Assembly: GCA_965223835.1 (NCBI GenBank) | Contig: CBDCXQ010000001.1 | Location: 1,736,001 to 1,800,000, forward strand | Source of the DNA: CAVYXZ01 sp965223835 | Lineage (GTDB): Bacteria; Chloroflexota; Anaerolineae; Aggregatilineales; Phototrophicaceae | Direction: 5' to 3' | DNA: 64,000 bases | In this document: positions 44,466-52,726 of the stretch, piece after piece | Position numbering within the stretch: position 1 is the first letter of the stretch | How the letters are laid out: each line of letters begins with the position of its first letter | Program-made: the position numbers and the translations under genes | The notes under the pieces: generated by a model | Database searches by the model: none | Told to the model about the DNA's origin: nothing | What the model saw: only the letters and a program-made list of their open reading frames with translations

Positions 44466-45734
44466 ATGCCACACATGGAAGTTGCGCCAACGAACGATTA
44501 TCTCCTGAAGGACGGTCAACCGTTCTTTTATCTGGCTGATACAGCCTGGGCGGCATTCGCTAATTTGTCGCTGGCGGAGTGGTCGCGTTATCTGGGACAT
44601 CGTCGTTTACAGGGGTTCAATGCGCTGCAAATTAGTATCCTGCCGATCACGCATGATACCAGCATGTCAGATGCAAACCGCGATCCGTTTATGCCTGATG
44701 CAGATGGAAATTGGGATTTTGCGGCGTATAACGAAGCATATTTTGATCAGGCCGAGGCGATGGTCAACATGGCTGTAGCACAGGGTTTTGTCCCGGTGCT
44801 GGGCGTGCTCTGGTGCAGCTATGTACCCAACACACGCTGCTCGGAAAAAAGTCCTGTTGCATCCGCGATGCCATTTGATGCAGTTACCCCTTATGCGACC
44901 TATGTTGCCGAACGCTTCAAGAAATTTGACCCAATGTTCTTCATCAGTGGTGATACACAGTTTGAATCGCCTGACGAAGCCCCGTACTATATGGCAGCAT
45001 TGCAAGCAACAAAAACTGTTTGCCCGGATGCACTCCTTACCATGCACTTGACACCGCGAGGCGACCTGCCGCGCGAATTTCAGGAAGCGATAGACTTTTA
45101 TATGTATCAATCCGGTCATCGGGCCGGTGGTCAGGATATGCCGTATGTGCTGGCAGAGAAATTTACTGCGTATCCGGTAGAACACCCGGTTGTCAACAGT
45201 GAACCCTGTTATGAAGGTCATGGACGGGTAGGGGAGCAGACACGCTTTAATGCATTTGATGTTCGCAAAGCGACCTGGCAAAGCTTATTGGCGGGGGCCA
45301 AAATGGGTGTTGCTTATGGTGGACACGGCGTTTGGAGTTTTCATCGACGGGGAATGAATTTTCTGAATTCAGATCGTTCTTTTGAACCTTGTGATTGGGA
45401 CGAGGCGCTCCACTTCACTGGTAGCTGGGATGTCGGTTTTGCAAAGTGGATTTTCGAAACTTACAACTTTTTTGACATGGAACCGACGGCTAAGCTGCTC
45501 AACGCGGACCGCGAGATCAAAGCGGCGGCGAACACCGATCATAGTAAGATCGCTATTTATTGCCCCTATCCATTCGGGATTGACCTCGATCTTGATCTAA
45601 CCGGCTACGATGTTGTCGGGATTGATCTGGAAACACGTCGGATTGTGAAACCCATTGTTGAAATTGGCGCTAAATCGCGCATTGATATGCACCGTTTCAA
45701 CTCAGATGTGCTATTTATTGCTTTGAAGAACTGA
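44466..45734 (+). CDS. Apiosidase-like glycosidase (DUF4038 / GH140 type), intact
   Basis: 422 residues, the DUF4038 'apiosidase-like catalytic' fold. It opens TNDYLLKDGQPFFYLADTAW, has FFISGDTQF (Asp163) and VVNSEPCYEGHGR (Glu246), the likely acid/base and nucleophile by analogy with GH140, and a C-terminal small beta domain (residues 345-422). There is no signal peptide, so it acts on imported material. GH140 apiosidases release D-apiose from rhamnogalacturonan II. ATG 44466 is preferred, since AAAGG is 9 nt upstream. It is paralogous to the broken gene at 28552-30628. Confidence 0.85.
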   Translation: MPHMEVAPTNDYLLKDGQPFFYLADTAWAAFANLSLAEWSRYLGHRRLQGFNALQISILPITHDTSMSDANRDPFMPDADGNWDFAAYNEAYFDQAEAMVNMAVAQGFVPVLGVLWCSYVPNTRCSEKSPVASAMPFDAVTPYATYVAERFKKFDPMFFISGDTQFESPDEAPYYMAALQATKTVCPDALLTMHLTPRGDLPREFQEAIDFYMYQSGHRAGGQDMPYVLAEKFTAYPVEHPVVNSEPCYEGHGRVGEQTRFNAFDVRKATWQSLLAGAKMGVAYGGHGVWSFHRRGMNFLNSDRSFEPCDWDEALHFTGSWDVGFAKWIFETYNFFDMEPTAKLLNADREIKAAANTDHSKIAIYCPYPFGIDLDLDLTGYDVVGIDLETRRIVKPIVEIGAKSRIDMHRFNSDVLFIALKN

Positions 45735-45869
45735 TAACCTGATACTTCAAAGTTGTTGCTGTACATTAATTTCATGGGAGGTCATCATTACGCACCAGAT
45801 CAGAGCATGGAAGTTTACGCGATGAATAGTTCCACTATATTCAATAGGCCAAACAGGGAGATTTACCCG

Positions 45870-46790
45870 ATGAGTGACTTTACGGTTTTTGATGTAGCCT
45901 TTCCGCCCGATGCCAGGCAGCGCGTCATCGTGAATACAGATGCCAAAAACGAAGCAGATGACCAGTACGCCATCGTTCACGCCGTCTTGACGCCATCATT
46001 CGATCTTCATGGCATCATTCCAGCTCATTTTGGAACCGGCAAGTCAGCCACGAGTTTGCAGGATAGTTTTGACGAGACGATGTTGCTCCTGCATCTGATG
46101 GGTCTCGAAAACGATGTGCGGGTTGAGGCCGGTGCGACACACGCTATGCCCGACGAATCAACACCAGTAGACTCGCCCGGTGCCCAACTGATTATTGAAG
46201 AGGCCATGAAAGACGAGGATAGACCGCTGCACATCGCCTTTTATGGGCCCGTCACGGATATATCCTCTGCCCTTCTGCTTGAGCCGAAAATCGAAGACCG
46301 GAATATTCGCGTAATCTGGATCGGCGGGGGAGACTGGCCCAATGGAGGAAGGGAGTACAATCTCTCGAATGACATTCACGCCGCCAATGTGTTGATGAAA
46401 TCGAATCTTGAAGTGTGGCAGGTTCCCAGATATACCTACCGGACGATGAGTGTTAGCTACGCTGAATTGATTGAGAAAGTGTATCCCCAGGGCGAGATTG
46501 GGAAGTACCTAGTCGAACAACTCATCGAACACAATTCCCAGACCCACCCCCATATGGAGTATCGTTCGCTAGGTGATTCGCCTTGTATCGGCATCATCCT
46601 TGACCCGGAGTGCGGCAAGTGGACATGGCGTCCCGCGCCGTTATTTGACAAACAGATGCACTATCTTCACCCCGGTCTGTACCGTCCAATTCGCGTATAC
46701 GACGACGTGAATACGCGTTTCATTCACGAGGATTTTTTTGCCAAACTTGCCCAGTTTATCCGACGTGGGTCAAGAAACTCTGGCTCCTAG
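45870..46790 (+). CDS. Nucleoside hydrolase-family protein
   Basis: 306 residues. RVIVNTDAKNEADDQYAIVHAVLTPSFDLHGIIPAHFGT keeps the NTD...DD calcium-binding pattern; later VIWIGGGDWPNGGREYNLSNDIHAANVLM matches the IUNH N-D/A active-site block. ATG 45870 has CAGGGAG 9 nt upstream; the frame stays open to 45753 but without conservation. It is last gene of the importer-2/apiosidase operon. Hydrolysis of furanosyl bonds is known for the family; an apiofuranoside is a plausible substrate here, unproven. Confidence 0.82.
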   Translation: MSDFTVFDVAFPPDARQRVIVNTDAKNEADDQYAIVHAVLTPSFDLHGIIPAHFGTGKSATSLQDSFDETMLLLHLMGLENDVRVEAGATHAMPDESTPVDSPGAQLIIEEAMKDEDRPLHIAFYGPVTDISSALLLEPKIEDRNIRVIWIGGGDWPNGGREYNLSNDIHAANVLMKSNLEVWQVPRYTYRTMSVSYAELIEKVYPQGEIGKYLVEQLIEHNSQTHPHMEYRSLGDSPCIGIILDPECGKWTWRPAPLFDKQMHYLHPGLYRPIRVYDDVNTRFIHEDFFAKLAQFIRRGSRNSGS

Positions 46791-47168
46791 TGTTTCCTTG
46801 GCTTGCAGACGGAGATATCCCTTGATCTGAGCACTGTTCTTCGATGCCCGGTCGGAGCCTTCGTCAGTTGGGCGGCTGTCGAAGTGCCCAATTTACAGGC
46901 GCTGATGGGCCATTTCTGTAAGAGTGGATCGAGCATCATGCCGCGATAAGAGAGTGTCTGAAAAGGTAGAAATCCAGAAAAGGATTGCGTGTATAGGGGT
47001 TTCAAAATCGGACACGCAGACAGTAGACGCGAATCATATCATAGTGTATGAAGCCATCTCTTGCCAAAGCCAAAAACAGCCATCAACAATGCTATTGAGC
47101 ATAAGGCTATCTACGTGAGAAACGGAGGCACAATGCGCACACAGGGCTTGGTGCAAGCCAGAAAGAGC
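46791..47168. other. Gene-poor stretch at the island's right part
   Basis: No convincing gene is seen. Short frames occur on both strands but have no recognisable motif, no Shine-Dalgarno match and no paralogue in the window. It is likely degraded mobile DNA next to the transposase remnants. Confidence 0.5.
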
Positions 47169-47420
47169 TTAGCGGGCAAGTCGTCGGAGCATGATATGGC
47201 TCATCACAATCAGCATGAGGGTTTCGCTCTTCTCCGGCAAATATTCGTAGTCTTTGCTCAAGCGGCGATATTTGCCCAACCAGGCGAAAGTGCGCTCAAC
47301 AGCCCAACGACAGGCTAAGACCTGGAAGCTGTGCTTGGCTTTCTGAACTTGAGACTGCAGTTGGGCCAGGACCCCTTTGGCCGGTAGCGGATGTTGCACC
47401 ATTTCGACAGTCCAGCCCAA
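47169..47420 (-). pseudogene. C-terminal remnant of an IS5-family transposase
   Basis: 83 residues ending with RWAVERTFAWLGKYRRLSKDYEYLPEKSETLMLIVMSHIMLRRLAR, the classic IS5-group (DDE_Tnp_1) end with the catalytic Glu in WAVERTF. The N-terminal two thirds are missing. Different group from the IS427 copy at 29546. Confidence 0.85.
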
Positions 47421-47568
47421 GAACTGTTTATCCCAGGCACTGAAGCCACTTTATGGTTGGATGGTGCAGAAGTGATTGATGGGGAATCTGTAACAGACCG
47501 CGCAACCTGAACGTCTTACCCATAATCTGTCCCATCACACGTTGGGACTGGACAACTATGCCGCTCGC

Positions 47569-47709
47569 AGACGAATAGCGGCGATCATTGAAGTTGTAGA
47601 CTGAAAGGGGTTCAGGCGACGGCCAAAAGCGCTTGGACCACCTGCTGATACTCGGTTTTCCGGGGCAAAATAGCGTAGCCAGTGCGGGATCAAAGGAGGG
47701 TCGAACCCG
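47569..47709. repeat. Dispersed repeat, copy B (about 120 bp plus boundary motif)
   Basis: 47569-47686 is similar to 57810-57923: the shared core has GGCGACGGCC, GCGCTT, then ACCACCTGCTGATACTCGGT, then GGGGCAAAATAGCGTAGCC. On the minus strand both copies encode YAILPRKTEYQQVV, then (Q/K)AL(L/M)AVA and stop, with conservative changes, so it looks like the end of a once-coding gene. The boundary motif also occurs at 19829. Confidence 0.65.
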
Positions 47710-47791
47710 TGTAAGGGACGACTCCTGTATGCGTCTTCAGCTATTTTCGGACACCAAAAGGATGAAAAAGATGGAGACCTAACCCATGTTT

Positions 47792-47940
47792 TTATCTCGA
47801 ACGACGTGCGAACTGCAAGTTGTGCCGATAGCGTTGTTTGAGTGTCTGTTGTTTGGTCTGCTCGCGTCTGCTTAACATCTCCTCTAGGACAATGCGGATC
47901 TTCTCTTCAGCAGCGTGCTTGCGGGCTTTGCGCCGGAGAG
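47792..47940 (-). pseudogene. Internally deleted IS3-family transposase (start of orfA joined to end of orfB)
   Basis: The minus strand reads RRKARKHAAEEKIRIVLEEM, like the start of IS3 orfA, and continues in frame into LSRREQTKQQTLKQRYRHNLQFARRSR and a stop, like the end of orfB. The catalytic middle is absent. This is either a deletion scar or a MITE-like derivative. Confidence 0.7.
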
Positions 47941-48074
47941 ACGATCCAGACTCTCCGGCGAATGCTTTCTTATCTTCTCATCTTCTCCTTTGCTTGGAAA
48001 TAGGTACAGAAGCCTCCTGCATTTCATCCCGCCACACTGATCGAACGCCAGGATATAGAGGTTGAACGCACTAT

Positions 48075-49409
48075 TCAGGGCAGCATTGGCAAGGTGCTGC
48101 ATGAAGGGCTGGGGGTTAGATACTCACCACTGACCCAGCCAGATTGCCCTTCATAGCGGACCAGCCACCAGCCTTCACTATTTTGACCGGTGGTCTGAAT
48201 GACGCTTGTGTAAGGAATAGTCAATAGCCACTCATCTTCAGTGCTTGGTCCAGCTCGCAAGTTCAGATTGTAGTTCACCGTGACCAGACAGGTATTTATG
48301 ACTGGTATCACGGTAGCTTCAACTTCGCGTGGGCCTATTGCCGATACTGGCTCTATCGCACTGTCAACTGACGATAGGGCCGCCGAATTGATCCCTGCTG
48401 CATGTTGTGCATCATCGAACGTACTCACATGTACAAACTCAGCCGAGATAGCATCAACCTGAGTACCTGTCTCGGCATTGAATTGGGTTGGCTCAACAGT
48501 GGGTAAGGCTACGTCTTCGCGCTCGATGTCCTGAATCGTTGCCGATTGATCGCGTGCGGCACCAGTCTCGGCATCACCAGGTCTTGATCCACGACCACCT
48601 GGAACAGCGGTATCAATGTCACCTGAAGGCAGAATTCCGCCGATGATGCGAGTGACCACCTGAGACGACAGCTCGCCATTGACAATCTGTGCAGCCAGAC
48701 TGGCAGCATCGCTCCCAAACTGCTCAAGTATGCGCGGTGGAACGGCTCCTTCAGCGATGCCTTGTTCCAGTGTCTCGGTTATTGCTGTCATCACCACATC
48801 CATATCACCCCCGCCGAGTTCGACCAACCCTGCTAAGGATGTTCCTTCATCTATCTGACTCAGGATGTTTTCGAAGGCCAACCCAGTTGCAGTTTCCAGC
48901 ATTGCCTGGAAATCAACATCTGTATCCAGATTGGACGAAACTGCCGAACTGGAATCTCTGTCCGTAGGGCCACTTGCCGTGCCTTCAGTGGATCTCGTAC
49001 CGCGTCCAGTCGTAGCCTCTGTTCGGGTAGGGACCGCATTATCTAGAAACTGTGATAGGATAACCGGTGTAATGAACATGCCAACAATCAACAGGCTGCC
49101 CACGCCCAACCCCAGTACACCGAACGAGTGGTTGAGATCGCGTTGTGACCTGCGTATCTCCATGACCAGGAGTACAGCACTGATGACCAGGACAATCACC
49201 GCATTCGCCAGAATTGCGGCAGTCAACAGAGGCTGCGAGTTGATGTTGATTGCATCAAGTGCCAACATGGCGATGGGCACGATGACAGCCACATAGGCCA
49301 GCAATGTGCCCCATTTGCCCACACGCAATTGACCACGCACCGCCTGGGTAACCGCATAGAGAATGTAAGGTAGAGATAGAAATGCGCCGGGTAGAATTAA
49401 GGACTGCAT
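48075..49409 (-). CDS. Membrane protein with C-terminal SH3 domain
   Basis: 444 residues. Residues 1-125 have about four hydrophobic segments (near 5-20, 33-52, 58-80 and 97-118). A long Ser/Thr/Asp-rich, low-complexity region follows. Residues 370-435 form a bacterial SH3 domain: VNYNLNLRAGPSTEDEWLLTIPYTSVIQTTGQNSEGWWLVRYEGQSGWVSGEYL. The C-terminus is predicted outside the membrane, where SH3b domains bind cell wall. It is last of the minus-strand exporter cluster (22-bp gap), so it is perhaps an accessory of that exporter. Confidence 0.75.
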   Translation of the reverse strand: MQSLILPGAFLSLPYILYAVTQAVRGQLRVGKWGTLLAYVAVIVPIAMLALDAININSQPLLTAAILANAVIVLVISAVLLVMEIRRSQRDLNHSFGVLGLGVGSLLIVGMFITPVILSQFLDNAVPTRTEATTGRGTRSTEGTASGPTDRDSSSAVSSNLDTDVDFQAMLETATGLAFENILSQIDEGTSLAGLVELGGGDMDVVMTAITETLEQGIAEGAVPPRILEQFGSDAASLAAQIVNGELSSQVVTRIIGGILPSGDIDTAVPGGRGSRPGDAETGAARDQSATIQDIEREDVALPTVEPTQFNAETGTQVDAISAEFVHVSTFDDAQHAAGINSAALSSVDSAIEPVSAIGPREVEATVIPVINTCLVTVNYNLNLRAGPSTEDEWLLTIPYTSVIQTTGQNSEGWWLVRYEGQSGWVSGEYLTPSPSCSTLPMLP

Positions 49410-49431
49410 GATCGTTCACCTTTCGCGAATG

Positions 49432-50643
49432 CTACTCGTAACGGAGTGCGTCAATCGGATGTAGTTTTGAAGCGCGTTGAGCGGGGTAAACCCCGAAGAA
49501 AATACCGACAAATGCAGAAATCATCACGGCGAACAAAATACTGGGAATTTGCACCATCGCCGTAAAATCTGGCACCAGTGTCGTGACAATGGATGTGACC
49601 GCCAGGGCAAGCAAGATGCCGATGAAGCCACCGGTCAAAGTGATAATAGCGGCTTCGATGAGGAATTGGATCACGATGTCCCAACTCTGCGCGCCAACGG
49701 CTTTGCGCAAACCAATCTCGCGCGTGCGCTCGTTCACCGTCACCAGCATGATGTTCATCACCCCGATACCCCCCACGACTAACGAAATACCGGCGATCAC
49801 GCCCAGGAAGATCGTGAACATCTCGATGATTTCCGTCAGCGAATCGAGGATAGTTGAAGCGCTAAACACGCGGAAATTATCGGCCTCATTGTCGGCCAGT
49901 CCACGCACGTCGCGCAGCACCTGGGTGATCTCGTCAATCGCCTGCTGGACCAAATCGTTACTGGTTGCCAGGATAAAAGCCAGATCGATGGTATAGTCTC
50001 CAGTCAGCGTGCGTTCGCCGTCCAGCCGGGTTTGCACGGTGGTATAAGGCACCACGATCATATCGTCATCTCCCGTCTCTTCCAGGACGCCAATGACTTC
50101 AAAGATGACACTTCCCACCCGAATGTTTTCACCGACCGGGTCGGCAGTGGCAAACAGGTTCTCAGCGGTAGTCGTGCCGATCATCGCCACGCGAGCACTG
50201 GCCTCCACTTCCGCCTCGGTGAAGAAGCGTCCCGCTTTGACCTCGCGGCCTTCCACCATGAGGTAGTCGGTGGTGACCCCCTGGACACTGACAGTGCGCT
50301 CCTCACCGCCGTACACGACCGGATAGTTGCCACTGATCTGGGGCATGACCACCGCAACCGATGGCGCGCGGTCGGCGTTTTCAAGCGCCGCAATCTGCCC
50401 AAGCGTCAGTGGGTCAATATCGCCATTGTCATCGCGGATGGCAGATACACGGATGGTGCTGGCTCCCAGACTTTCAAACTCGCCAGTGATGTAGGTTTGT
50501 ACCCCCTGGCCCAGTGAAAGCAGGATCACCACCGCAGCCACGCCGATGATGATGCCTAGCATGGTCAGGATGCCACGCAGCTTGTTCCCCCACAGGCTTA
50601 CCATTGCAATGCGCAGGTTCTCGATCAGTGCGGTTATCATCAT
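49432..50643 (-). CDS. MacB-type ABC exporter permease 1
   Basis: 403 residues. It has an N-terminal transmembrane helix (NKLRGILTMLGIIIGVAAVVILLSLGQG), a large MacB periplasmic-core domain (residues 45-230) and three helices within an FtsX-type C-terminus (VGGIGVMNIMLVTVNERTREIGLRKAVGA). It has no ATPase domain of its own. The start overlaps the next gene's stop by 4 bp (ATGA type). It pairs with permease 2, the ATPase and two adaptors. Confidence 0.92.
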   Translation of the reverse strand: MMITALIENLRIAMVSLWGNKLRGILTMLGIIIGVAAVVILLSLGQGVQTYITGEFESLGASTIRVSAIRDDNGDIDPLTLGQIAALENADRAPSVAVVMPQISGNYPVVYGGEERTVSVQGVTTDYLMVEGREVKAGRFFTEAEVEASARVAMIGTTTAENLFATADPVGENIRVGSVIFEVIGVLEETGDDDMIVVPYTTVQTRLDGERTLTGDYTIDLAFILATSNDLVQQAIDEITQVLRDVRGLADNEADNFRVFSASTILDSLTEIIEMFTIFLGVIAGISLVVGGIGVMNIMLVTVNERTREIGLRKAVGAQSWDIVIQFLIEAAIITLTGGFIGILLALAVTSIVTTLVPDFTAMVQIPSILFAVMISAFVGIFFGVYPAQRASKLHPIDALRYE

Positions 50644-51878
50644 TCAAACCTCAGAGCTTCAATCGGGCGCATCTTGGCAGCGCGATTGGCCGGATACAAC
50701 CCGAAGAAAATACCAATCAGGCTGCTGATCCCCGTCGCCAGAATGATCACATCGGCGGTCAATCCCAGTTGCAGGTCTGCGACCAGCAACCCACCAAACT
50801 GGATGACTCCCCAACCGAAGGCAATCCCCAGCGCGCCTCCAGCCAGCGATAGCAGAATGCTCTCGATCAGGAACTGGCCCAGAATGTCGGTGTAGTAAGC
50901 CCCAACCGCTTTGCGCAGGCCGATCTCACGGGTGCGCTCCGAGACCGACACCAGCATGATGTTCATCACCCCGATTCCGCCGACGAGAAGCGAAATCCCA
51001 GCCACCGCGCTCAGGAAGATGGTGAGCAATGAGGTCACCTGCGTGAGTGATTCGAGGACATCAGCACTGTTGCTCACCTGGAAATCAGCATCCTCTGGTT
51101 CGGTAATGTCGTGAGCCTCATAAAACCAGGCTTCAATCTCCGCGGTGGCGACATCAATCGTGTCTACATCATCCACCAGCGCTTGTATCTGGCTGACCTC
51201 GTAACCGCCACCCGCTACCCTGGCATTGTCCAGGCGCGTTTGGGCTGTCGAGATCGGGATCAGAACCGTTGCGTTGGGGTCGCTACGCCCGGTGGCTTCT
51301 TTTTCCGTCATAACTCCGATCACGGTAAACACGCGGTCATCAATCAGTATCGTGAGGCCGGTAGGATTAAAATCGGCAGCGCCGTACAGGTCTTCAACGG
51401 TGCTCGATCCTAGGAGAGCTACTCGTGCGCTGGTATCTACATCTTCTTGGCTTATAAAGGCCGCGCCGCCTTGTGGGAACCAATCGTTCACCTCGGCATA
51501 ATTGGGCATTACCCCATTGACTGACAGCCCCAGACTGGTTGTGCCGGCAACCACCGTCGATTGCACCTGGTAAGTGGCCGTGACCTGGGTGATGCTGAGA
51601 GCGATGGCAGGATTTGAGAGTTGCTCAATATCCTGCGTGGTCAATGCGTCAACTGGTGCGTTGATTCCACTACTGGGCTGGCTGGAATTGATTGTCAGAA
51701 TGTTGACTCCCAGCCCCTCAAATTGCTCGGCGACATAAGCTTCAACACCACGTCCCAGGCTCATCAGGCTAATGACCGCGGCCACCCCGATGATGATACC
51801 CAGCGTGGTCAGGATAGCGCGCAGCCGGTTACGCGCCAGGCTGGACAAGGCAATGCGAAAAGTTTCCACTAGGTTCAT
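50640..51878 (-). CDS. MacB-type ABC exporter permease 2
   Basis: 412 residues, the same architecture as its neighbour: NRLRAILTTLGIIIGVAAVISLMSLGRG, a MacB core, and LLVGGIGVMNIMLVSVSERTREIGLRKAVGA. Two related permeases probably form a heterodimer with the ATPase at 51891. Two-permease MacB-like sets are common in Gram-positive and Chloroflexota genomes. Confidence 0.92.
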   Translation of the reverse strand: MNLVETFRIALSSLARNRLRAILTTLGIIIGVAAVISLMSLGRGVEAYVAEQFEGLGVNILTINSSQPSSGINAPVDALTTQDIEQLSNPAIALSITQVTATYQVQSTVVAGTTSLGLSVNGVMPNYAEVNDWFPQGGAAFISQEDVDTSARVALLGSSTVEDLYGAADFNPTGLTILIDDRVFTVIGVMTEKEATGRSDPNATVLIPISTAQTRLDNARVAGGGYEVSQIQALVDDVDTIDVATAEIEAWFYEAHDITEPEDADFQVSNSADVLESLTQVTSLLTIFLSAVAGISLLVGGIGVMNIMLVSVSERTREIGLRKAVGAYYTDILGQFLIESILLSLAGGALGIAFGWGVIQFGGLLVADLQLGLTADVIILATGISSLIGIFFGLYPANRAAKMRPIEALRFE

Positions 51879-51890
51879 GATCGTTCTCCC

Positions 51891-52688
51891 TCAGGCATAT
51901 TCTTCAGCCGTACCGCCGTAGTAGGTTTCCTGGAAGATCCCTTCCAGTTCTTCGGCTTCCGATGGCCGCTCCGCCTCACCTGCCACCAGTGGTTCGGCGA
52001 CATGGCGATCCGCGACGATGTTGCCGTCACGGATCATGATGACCCGGTGGGTATGTCGCGCAATCCAGGTGTCATGCGTTACAAAGATGGTAGTGATACC
52101 CTTGTCGTGATTCAGTTTCTGGAAGATTTGCATCACTTCAGTTCCACTTCGGGAGTCCAGGTTGCCGGTGGGTTCATCGGCCAGAATGATCGAGGGTTCG
52201 CTGACCAGAGCGCGGGCAATCGCCACCCGCTGCTGCTGGCCGCCCGAGAGTTCGCTGGGGAGGTGATCCATGCGGGCTTCGAGACCGACCGCTTCCAGGG
52301 CTGTCGCAGCTCGCTCCCGACGCGCTTTCGCCGAGCCATAGATCAGCGGCAGTTCCACCTGCCGCAGGGCAGACGTGCGCCGCAGCAGGTTGAAACTTTG
52401 AAACACGAAGCCAATCTTGTGATTTCGGATGCGGGCCAACTGACGCTCATTCAGATCAGCCACCGACTCGCCGTCCAGAAAATAGTCGCCATTGGTCGGC
52501 CTGTCCAACGCACCCAGGATATTCATGAGTGTACTCTTGCCAGAGCCGGAAGGCCCCATAATGGACAGAAACTCGCCTGGCTCGATCTGCAATGTGATTC
52601 CCTTGAGTACGTCGAGCGACATCTCGCCCATCTGATAAGTCTTGGTGATGTCCCGAATGTCAATGACTGGTGTCTGGTTATCCGTCAT
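51891..52688 (-). CDS. ABC exporter ATPase (MacB/LolD type)
   Basis: 265 residues. GPSGSGKSTLMNILGALD (Walker A), LSGGQQQRVAIARALV (signature) and IILADEPTGNLDSRSG (Walker B) are all intact. The start at 52688 has GAGAGG 6 nt upstream; a coupled ATG at 52730 overlaps the adaptor stop and would add 14 residues. The C-terminal extension of about 30 acidic residues is unusual. Powers the two MacB-like permeases. Confidence 0.93.
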   Translation of the reverse strand: MTDNQTPVIDIRDITKTYQMGEMSLDVLKGITLQIEPGEFLSIMGPSGSGKSTLMNILGALDRPTNGDYFLDGESVADLNERQLARIRNHKIGFVFQSFNLLRRTSALRQVELPLIYGSAKARRERAATALEAVGLEARMDHLPSELSGGQQQRVAIARALVSEPSIILADEPTGNLDSRSGTEVMQIFQKLNHDKGITTIFVTHDTWIARHTHRVIMIRDGNIVADRHVAEPLVAGEAERPSEAEELEGIFQETYYGGTAEEYA

Positions 52689-52726
52689 CTCGACCTCTCT
52701 CGTTCTCCCATTCATAAATTGCGTGG

